A DNA stretch of 64,000 bases. It comes from Petrolisthes cinctipes (lineage: Eukaryota > Arthropoda > Malacostraca > Decapoda > Porcellanidae). Shown in pieces: positions 54,996 through 64,000 of this stretch; the first letter of the stretch is position 1; the number at the start of each line of letters is the position of its first letter. Position numbers and translations under genes: made by a program. The stretch is from contig JAWQEG010000623.1 of assembly GCA_033782935.1 (NCBI GenBank), positions 80,001 to 144,000 on the forward strand, given 5' to 3'. The notes under the pieces were generated by a model. That model saw only the letters and a program-made list of their open reading frames with translations, searched no databases and was not told where the DNA came from.

Positions 54996-56787
54996 GTAGG
55001 CATGTACAGATCGCTTTTGGGACCCAAAAATATCGAATTTTCGGGTGTTTTGAGCCTGAATTTGAGATATAAACGGGTACAGAAGATGCATGCACATATC
55101 GACTTTGGGCACCTAAAATATCGATTTTTAGCATGTTTTGGGCTCATATCTTGAAAATATTCTAGCACTGAGTAGGCATGTACAGATCGCTTCTAGGTCC
55201 CAAAAATATCGAATTTTCGGGTGTTTTGAGCCAGAATTTGGGAAATAAACGGACTTAAAAGATACATACACATATTGACTTTTGGCACCTAAAATATCGA
55301 TTTTCAGCATGTTTTGGGCCTGTATTTTGAAAATACTGTAACACGGAGTAGGCATGTACAGATCGCTTCTGGGACCCAAAAATATAGAATTTTCGGGGTT
55401 TCTGAGCCTGAATTTGGGATATAAATGGATACCGAAGATAAATACACATATTGACTTTGGGCACCTAAAATATCGATTTTCAGCATGTTTTGGGCCTGTA
55501 TTTTGAAAATACTGTAACACGGAGTAGGCATGTACAGATCGCTTTTGGGACCCAAAAATATCGAATTCTCGTGTGTTTTGAGCCTGAATTTGAGATATAA
55601 ACGGGTACAGAAGATGCATGCACATATCGACTTTGGGCACCTAAAATATCGATTTTTAACATGTTTTGGGACTATATTTTGAAAATATTCTAGCACTGAG
55701 TAGGCATGTACAGATCGCTTCTGGGACCCAAAAATATCGAATTTTCGGGTGTTTTGAGCCTGAATTTGAGATATAAACGGGTACAGAAGATGCATGCACA
55801 TATCGACTTTGGGCACCCAAAATATCGATTTTTAGCATGTTTTGGGCCTATATTTTGAAAATATTCTAGCACTGAATAGGCATGTACAGATCGCTTCTGG
55901 GACCCAAAAATATAGAATTTTCGGGGTTTTTGAGCCTGAATTTGGGATTTAAACTTATACCGAAGATAAATACACATATTGACTTTGGGCACCTAAAATA
56001 TCGATTTTTAGCATGTTTTGGGACTATATTTTGAAAATATTCTAGCACTGAGTAGGCATGTACAGATTGCTTCTGGGACCCAAAAATATCGAATTTTCGG
56101 GTGTTTTGAGCCTGAATTTGAGATATAAACGGGTACTGAAGATGCATGCACATATCGACTTTGGGCACCCAAAATATAGATTTTTAGCATGTTTTGGGCA
56201 TATATTTTGAAAATATTCTAGCACTGAATAGGCATGTACAGATCGCTTCTGGGACCCAAAAATATAGAATTTTCGGGGTTTTTGAGCCTGAATTTGGGAT
56301 ATAAACGGATACCGAAGATAAATACACATATTGACTTTGGGCACCTAAAATATCGATTTTCAGCATGTTTTGGGCCTGTATTTTGAAAATACTGTAACAC
56401 GGAGTAGGCATGTACAGATCGCTTTTGGGACCGAAAAATATCGAATTTTCGGGTTTTTTGAGCCTGAATTTGAGATATAAACGGGTACAGAAGATGCATG
56501 CACATATCGACTTTGGGCACCTAAAATATCGATTTTCAGCATGTTTTGGGCCTGTATATTGAAAATACTCTAACACGGAGTAGGCATGTACAAATCGCTT
56601 CTGGGACCCAAAAATATCGAATTTTCGGGTGTTTTGAGCCTGAATTTGAGATATAAACGGGTACAGAAGATGCATGCACATATCGACTTTGGGCACCTAA
56701 AATATCGATTTTCAGCATGTTTTGGGCTCATATCTTAAAAATATTCTAGCACTGAGTAGGCATGTACAGATCGCTTCTGGGACCCAA

Positions 56788-58163
56788 AAATATCGAATTT
56801 TCTGGTGTTTTGAGTCTGAATTTGGGATATAAACGGGTACAGAAGATGAATGCAAATATTGACTTTGGGCACCTAAAATATCGATTTTCAGCATGTTTTG
56901 GGCCTGTATATTGAAAATACTCTAACACGGAATAGGCATGTACAAATCGCTTCTGGGACCCAAAAATATCGAATTTTCGGGTGTTTTGAGCCTGAATTTG
57001 AGATATAAACGGGTACAGAAGATGCATGCACATATCGACTTTGGGCACCTAAAATATCGATTTTCAGCATGTTTTGGGCCTGTATATTGAAAATACTCTA
57101 ACACGGAGTAGGCATGTACAAATCGCTTTTAGGACCCAAAAATATCGAATTTTCGGGTTTTTTGAGCCTGAATTTGAGATATGAAAGGGTACAGAAGATG
57201 CATGCACATATCGACTTTGGGCACCTAAAATATCGATTTTCAGCATGTTTTGGGCCCATATTTTGAAAAAAATCTAGCACTGAGTAGGCATGTACAGATC
57301 GCTTCTGGGACCCACAAATATCGAATTTTCGGGTGTTTTGAGCCTGAATTTGGGAAACAAACGGGTACAGAAGATGCATACACATATTGACTTTGGGCAC
57401 CTAAAATATTGATTTTCAGCACGTTTTGGGCCTGTATATTGAAAATACTCTAACACGGAGTAGGCATGTACAGATTGCTTTTGGGACCCAAAAATATCGA
57501 ATTTTCGGGTGTTTTGAGCCTGAATTTGAGATATGAACGGGTACAGAAGATGCATGCACATATCGACTTTGGGCACCTAAAATATCGATTTTTAGCATGT
57601 TTTGGGCCAATATTTTGAAAAAATTCTAGCACTGAGTAGGCATGTACAGATCGCTTCTGGGACCCAAAAATATCGAATTTTCGGGTGTTTTGAGTTTGAA
57701 TTTTGGATATAAACGGGTACAGAAGATGAATGCAAATATTGACTTTGGGCACCTAAAATATCGATTTTCAGCATGTTTTGGGCCTGTATATTGAAAATAC
57801 TCTAACACGGAATAGGCATGTACAAATCGCTTCTGGGACCCAAAAATATCGAATTTTCGGGTGTTTTGAGCCTGAATTTGAGATATAAACGGGTACAGAA
57901 GATGCATGCACATATCGACTTTGGGCACCTAAAATATCGATTTTCAGCATGTTTTGGGCTCATATCTTAAAAATATTCTAGCACTGAGTAGGCATGTACA
58001 GATCGCTTCTGGGACCCAAAAATATCGAATTTTCGGGTGTTTTGAGCCAGAATTTGGGAAATAAACGGGTATAGAAGATGCATACACATATTGACTTTGG
58101 GCACCTAAAATATCGATTTTCAGCATGTTTTGGGCCTGTATATTGAAAATACTCTAACACGGA
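56788..58163. repeat. Block duplicated at 3,168-bp spacing (18 monomers), copy 2
   Basis: This matches 53620-54995 shifted by 18 monomers. It diverges from copy 1 on the right near 58165, where GGAGTACGCATG replaces GGAGTAGGCATG, and on the left before the TTTCTGGTG variant. Confidence 0.75.
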
Positions 58164-61100
58164 GTACGCATGTACAGATCGCTTTTGGGACCGAAAAATA
58201 TCGAATTTTCGTGTGTTTTGAGCCTGAATTTGAGATATAAACGGGTACAGAAGATGCATGCACATATCGACTTTGGGCACCTAAAATATCGATTTTTAGC
58301 ATGTTTTGGGCTCATATCTTGAAAATATTCTAGCACTGAGTAGGCATGTACAGATCGCTTCTAGGACCCAAAAATATCGCATATTCGGATGTTTTTAGCC
58401 AGAATTTGGGAAATAAACGGACTTAAAAGATGCATACACATATTGACTTTGGGCACCTAAAATATCGATTTTCAGCATGTTTTGGGCCTGTATATTGAAA
58501 ATACTCTGACACGGAGTAGGCATGTACAGATCGCTTTTGGGACCCAAAAATATCGAATTTTCGTGTGTTTTGAGCCTGAATTTGAGATATAAACGGGTAC
58601 AGAAGATGCATGCACATATCGACTTTGGGCACCTAAAATATCGATTTTTAGCATGTTTTGGGCTCATATCTTGAAAATATTCTAGCACTGAGTAGGCATG
58701 TACAGATCGCTTCTTGGTCCCAAAAATATCGAATTTTCGGGTGTTTTGAGCCAGAATTTGGGAAATAAACGGACTTAAAAGATGCATACACATATTGACT
58801 TTTGACACCTAAAATATCGATTTTCAGCAAGTTTTGGGCCTGTATTTTGAAAATACTGTAACACGGAGTAGGCATGTACAGATCGCTTCTGGGACCCAAA
58901 AATATCGAATTTTCGGGGTTTTTGAGCCTGAATTTGGGATATAAATGGATACCGAAGATAAATACACATATTGACTTTGGGCACCTAAAATATCGATTTT
59001 CAGCATGTTTTGGGCCTGTATTTTGAAAATACTGTAACACGGAGTGGGCATGTACAGATCGCTTTTGGGACCCAAAAATATCGAATTCTCGTGTGTTTTG
59101 AGCCTGAATTTGAGATATAAACGGGTAAAGAAGATGCATGCACATATCGACTTTGGGCACCTAAAATATCGATTTTTAACATGTTTTGGGACTATATTTT
59201 GAAAATATTCTAGCACTGAGTGGGCATGTACAGATCGCTTCTGGGACCCAAAAATATCGAATTTTCGGGTGTTTTGAGCCTGAATTTGAGATATAAACGG
59301 GTACTGAAGATGCATGCACATATCGACTTTGGGCACCCAAAATATCGATTTTTAGCATTTTTTGGGCCTATATTTTGAAAATATTCTAGCACTCAATAGG
59401 CATGTACAGATCGCTTTTGGGACCCAAAAATATCGAATTTTCGGGGTTTTTGAGCCTGAATTTGGGATATAAACGGATACCGAAGATAAATACACATATT
59501 GACTTTGGGCACCTAAAATATCGATTTTCAGCATGTTTTGGGCCTGTATTTTGAAAATACTGTAACACGGAGTAGGCATGTACAGATTGCTTTTGGGATC
59601 CAAAAATATCGAATTTTCGTGTGTTTTGAGCCTAATTTTTAGATATAAACGGGTACAGAAGATGCATGCACATATCGACTTTGGGCACCTAAAATATCGA
59701 TTTTTAGCATGTTTTGGGCTCATATCTTGAAAATATTCTAGCACTGAGTAGGCATGTACAGATCGCTTCTAGGACCCAAAAATATCGAATTTTCGGATGT
59801 TTTGAGCCAGAATTTGGGAAATAAACGGACTTAAAAGATGCATACACATATTGACTTTGGGCACCTAAAATATAGATTTTCAGCATGTTTTGGGCCTGTA
59901 TATTGAAAATACTCTAACACGGAGTAGGCATGTACAGATCGCTTTTGGGACCCAAAAATATCGAATTTTCGTGTGTTTTGAGCCTGAATTTGAGATATAA
60001 ACGGGTACAGAAGATGCATGCACATATCGACTTTGGGCACCTAAAATATCGATTTTTAGCATGTTTTGGGCTCATATCTTGAAAATATTCTAGCACTGAG
60101 TAGGCATGTACAGATCGCTTCTAGGTCCCAAAAATATCGACTTTTCGGGTGTTTTGAGCCAGAATTTGGGAAATAAACGGACTTAAAAGATGCATACACA
60201 TATTGACTTTTGGCACCTAAAATATCGATTTTCAGCATGTTTTGGGCCTGTATTATGAAAATACTCTAACACGGAGTAGGCATGTACAGATCGCTTCTGG
60301 GACCCAAAAATATCGAATTTTCGGGTGTTTTGAGCCTGAATTTGAGATATAAACGGGTACTGAAGATGGATGCACATATCGACTTTGGGCACCCAAAATA
60401 TCGATTTTTAGCATGTTTTGGGCCTATATTTTGAAAATATTCTAGCACTGAATAGGCATGTACAGATCGCTTCTGGGACCCAAAAATATAGAATTTTTGG
60501 GGTTTTTGAGTCTGAATTTGGGAAATAAACGGGTATAGAAGATGCATACACATATTGACTTTGGGCACCTAAAATATCGATTTTCAGCATGTTTTGGGCC
60601 TGTATATTGAAAATACTCTAACACGGAGTAGGCATGTACAAATCGCTTCTGGGACCCAAAAATATCGAATTTTCGGGTGTTTTGAGCCTGAATTTGAGAT
60701 ATAAACGGGTACAAAAGATGCATGCACATATCGACTTTGGGCACCTAAAATATCGATTTTCAGCATGTTTTGGGCTCATATCTTAAAAATATTCTAGCAC
60801 TGAGTAGGCATGTACAGATCGCTTCTGGGACCCAAAAATATCGAATTTTCGGGTGTTTTGAGTCTGAATTTTGGATATAAACGGGTACAGAAGATGAATG
60901 CAAATATTGACTTTGGGCACCTAAAATATCGATTTTCAGCATGTTTTGGGCCTGTATTTTGAAAATACTCTAACACGGAGTAGGCATGTACAGATCGCTT
61001 CAGGGACCCACAAATATCGAATTTTCGGGTGTTTTGAGCCTGAATTTGAGATATAAACGGGTACAAAAGATGCATGCACATATCGACTTTGGGCACCTAA

Positions 61101-62435
61101 AATATCGATTTTCAGCATGTTTTGTTCCCATATTCTTAAAAAATTCTAGCACTGAGTAGGCATGTACAGATCGCTTCTGGGACCCAAAAATATCGAATTT
61201 TCGGGTGTTTTGAGCCTGAATTTTGGAAACAAACGGGTACAGAAGATGCATACACATATTGACTTAGGGCACCTTAAACATTGATTTTCAGCATGTTTTG
61301 GGCCTGTGTTTTGAAAATACTCTAACACGGAGTAGGCATGTACAAATCGCTATTGGGACCCAAACATGTCGAATTTTCGGGTGTTTTGAGCCTGAATTTC
61401 AGATATAAACAGGTACAGAAGATTCATGAACATATCGACTTTGGGCACCTAAAATATCGATTTTCAGCATGTTTTGGGCTCATATCTTGAAAATATTCTA
61501 GCACTGAGTAGGCATGTACTGATCGCTTCTGGGACCCAAAAATATCGAATTTTCGGGTGTTTTGAGCCTGAATTTGAGATATAAACGGGTACAGAAGATG
61601 CATGCACATATCGACTTTGGGCACCTAATATATCGATTTTCAGCATGTTTTATTCCCATATTCTTAAAAAATTCTAGCACTGAGTAGGCATGTATAGATC
61701 GCTTCTGGGACCCAAAAATATCGAATTTTCGGGTGTTTTGAGCATGAATTTGAGATATAAACGGGTACAGAAGATGCATGCACATATCGACTTTGGGCAC
61801 CTAAAATATCGATTTTCAGCATGTTTTGGGCTCATATCTTGAAAATATTCTAGCACTGAGTAGGCATGTACTGATCGCTTCTGGGACCCAAAAATATCGA
61901 ATTTTCGGGTGTTTTGAGCATGAATTTGAGATATAAACGGGTACAGAAGATGCATGCACATATCGACTTTGGACACTTAAAATATCGATTTTGAGCATGT
62001 TTTGGGTCTGTATCTTGAAAATACTCTAACACGGAGTAGGCATGTACAGATTGCATCTGGGACCCAAAAATATTGAATTATCGGGTCTTTTGAGCCTGAA
62101 TTTGAGATATAAACGGGTACTGAAGATGAATGCACATATCGACTTTGGGCACCTAAAATATCGATTTTCAGCATGTTTTGGGCCCATATTTTGAAAAAAA
62201 ATCTAGCACTGAATAGGCATGTACAGATCGCTTCTGGGACCCAAAAATATCGAATTTTCGGGTGTTTTGAGCCTGAATTTGAGATATAAACGGGTACTGA
62301 AGATGCATGCACATATTGACTTTGGGCACCCAAAATATCGATTTTTAGCATGTTTTGGGACTATATTTTGAAAATATTCTAGCACTGAGTAGGCATGTAC
62401 AGATCGCTTCTGGGACCCAAAAATATCGAATTTTC

Positions 62436-62449
62436 GTTTTTTTTTTTTT
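62436..62449 (+). repeat. Second T-tract expansion inside a satellite monomer
   Basis: The same variant as at 11041, here with 13 T, lies 51,395 bp away (292 monomers plus 3 bp). The flanking monomer also carries AGCATGAATTTGGG like the first. The two are probably descendants of one variant monomer copied to distant places, not independent events. Confidence 0.8.
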
Positions 62450-64000
62450 AGCATGAATTTGGGATATAAACGGATAGAGAAGATGCATACACATATCGAC
62501 TTTGGGCACCTAAAATATCGATTTTTAGCATGTTTTGGGCCTGTATTTTGAAAATACTGTAACACGGAGTAGGCATGTACAGATCGCTTTTGGGACCCAA
62601 AAATATCGAATTTTCGTGTGTTTTGAGCCTGAATTTGAGATATAAAAGGGTACAGAAGATGCATGCACATATCGACTTTGGGCACCTAAAATATCGATTT
62701 TTAGCATGTTTTGGGACTATATTTTGAAAATATTCTAGCACTGAGTAGGCATGTACAGATCGCTTCTGGGACCCAAAAATATCGAATTTTCGGGTGTTTT
62801 GAGCCTGAATTTTGGAAACAAACCGGTACAGAAGATGCATACACATATTGACTTTGGGCACCTTAAACATTATTTTTCAGCATGTTGTGGGCCTGTGTTT
62901 TGAAAATACTCTAACACGGAGTAGGCATGTACAAATCGCTATTGGGACCCAAAAATATCGAATTTTCGTGTGTTTTGAGCCTGAATTTGAGATATAAAAG
63001 TGTACAGAAGATGCATGCACATATCGACTTTGGGCACCTAAAATATCGATTTTTAGCATGTTTTGGGACTATATTTTGAAAATATTCTAGCACTGAGTAG
63101 GCATGTACAGATCGCTTCTGGGACCCAAAAATATCGAATTTTCGGGTTTTTTTAGCATGAATTTGGGATATAAACGGATACAGAAGATGCATACACATAT
63201 TGACTTTGGGCACCTAAAATATCGATTTTCAGCATGTTTTGGGCCTGTATTTTGAAAATACTGTAACACGGAGTAGGCATGTACAGATCGCTTTTGGGAC
63301 CCAAAAATATCGAATTTTCGTGTGTTTTGAGCCTGAATTTGAGATATAAACGGGTACAGAAGATGCATGCACATATCGACTTTGGGCACCTAAAATATCG
63401 ATTTTTAGCATGTTTTGGGCTCATATCTTGAAAATATTCTAGCACTGAGTGGGCATGTACAGATCGCTTCTAGGTCCCAAAAATATCGAATTTTCGGATG
63501 TTTTGAGCCAGAATTTGGGAAATAAACGGACTTAAAAGATGCATACACATATTGACTTTGGGCACCTAAAATATCGATTTTCAGCATGTTTTGGGCCTGT
63601 ATATTGAAAATATTCTAACACGGAGTAGGCATGTACAGATCGCTTCTGGGACCCAAAAATATAGAATTTTCGGGTGTTTTGAGCCTGAATTTGAGATATA
63701 AACGGGTACAGAAGATGCATGCACATATCGACTTTGGGCACCCAAAATATCGATTTTTTGCATGTTTTGGGCCTATGTTTTGAAAATATTCTAGCACTGA
63801 GTAGGCATGTATAGATCGCTTCTGGGACCCACAAATATCGAATTTTCGGGTGTTTTGAGCCTGAATTTGAGATATAAACGGGTACTGAAGATGCATGCAC
63901 ATATCGACTTTGGGCACCTAAAATATCGATTTTCAGCATGTTTTGGGCCTGTATTTTGAAAATACTGTAACACGGAGTAGGCATGTACAGATCGCTTTTG

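Larger units (their letters stand above)
2811..64000. repeat. 176-bp satellite DNA array, about 347 monomers, continues past the window
   Basis: One uninterrupted tandem array fills the rest of the window. Homologous points in the first and last monomers (2902 and 63981) are 61,079 bp apart, which is 347 units of 176 bp plus 7 bp. The consensus has about 40% G+C. Each monomer consists of two related 88-bp halves: one starts GCATGTACAGATCG and contains AATATCGAATTTTCGGG; the other starts GCATGCACATATCGAC and contains AATATCGATTTT. Two monomer classes, marked CTAACACGGAGTAGG and CTAGCACTGAGTAGG (or CTGAATAGG), alternate through most of the array, giving a 352-bp dimer. No transposon or unique sequence interrupts it. 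Size, AT-richness and higher-order structure resemble centromeric or heterochromatic satellites of other animals and plants; that location is inferred. Minus-strand open frames of 60-217 codons throughout are repeat artefacts. Confidence 0.98.

Noticed and set aside
2811..64000. CENP-B-box-like TGAGATATAAACGGGT in each monomer
   Set aside because: It matches 7 of the 9 essential positions of the TTCGNNNNANNCGGG core, but the T and C of TTCG are missing. CENP-B binding is also not established for invertebrates of this kind. It is not supported as a functional box.
2811..64000. A deeper 22-bp sub-period (88 = 4 x 22)
   Set aside because: One adjacent pair of 22-mers (both starting ATATCGA) agrees at 14 of 22 positions, but the equivalent pair in the other half agrees at only about 8 of 22, and the remaining 22-mers show no likeness. 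Not supported beyond the ATATCGA spacing.
2811..64000. CRISPR-like array of repeats and spacers
   Set aside because: The repeats are contiguous 176-bp units with variation spread along the whole monomer. There are no unique spacers, and the context is eukaryotic.

Overview
This window is eukaryotic, non-coding DNA dominated by one tandem satellite. There is no intact protein-coding gene, no RNA gene, no CRISPR array and no operon-like structure. A decapod crustacean, or another marine invertebrate, is my best guess. It rests on the jockey-type reverse transcriptase remnant, whose sequence style I recall from crab genomes, and on the long (TACA)n/(CA)n microsatellites. This is inference, not proof.

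Layout. Positions 1-455 are AT-rich sequence with no recognisable gene. Positions 456-722 and 918-1103 are two compound (TACA)n-(ATGC)n-(CA)n microsatellites. Between them lie a short tandem duplication (737-857) and what looks like the 3' end of a retroposon, with AATAAA and an (ATT)n tail (about 858-918). Positions 1104-2700 are a 5'-truncated non-LTR retrotransposon reverse transcriptase of jockey type. It is broken by one frameshift (about 1664) and one in-frame stop (2416-2418). Its 3' UTR and A-rich tail (2701-2810) run straight into the satellite.

From 2811 to the right edge (64000) the sequence is one uninterrupted array of about 347 monomers of 176 bp. A homologous position in the first and last monomers (2902 and 63981) is separated by 61,079 bp, which is 347 x 176 plus 7 bp, so length is conserved very strictly. 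The 176-bp monomer is itself an ancient dimer of two 88-bp halves (58 of 88 positions identical by hand alignment, no gaps). Monomers of two classes mostly alternate, giving a 352-bp dimer period. Above that lie large blocks, all whole multiples of 176 bp: a nearly identical 5,984-bp tandem duplication (38345-44328 and 44329-50312), a 2,464-bp block that joins it into an 8,448-bp (48-monomer) superunit, and many smaller duplications of 5 to 42 monomers. This is the pattern expected from unequal exchange in a centromeric or heterochromatic satellite.

The array yields hundreds of open frames of 60-217 codons on the minus strand. I regard all of them as by-products of the repeat, because 176 is not a multiple of 3 and the frames rotate from one monomer to the next. 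The minus strand happens to be poor in stop triplets. The main new observation is the nested repeat architecture, not a gene system.
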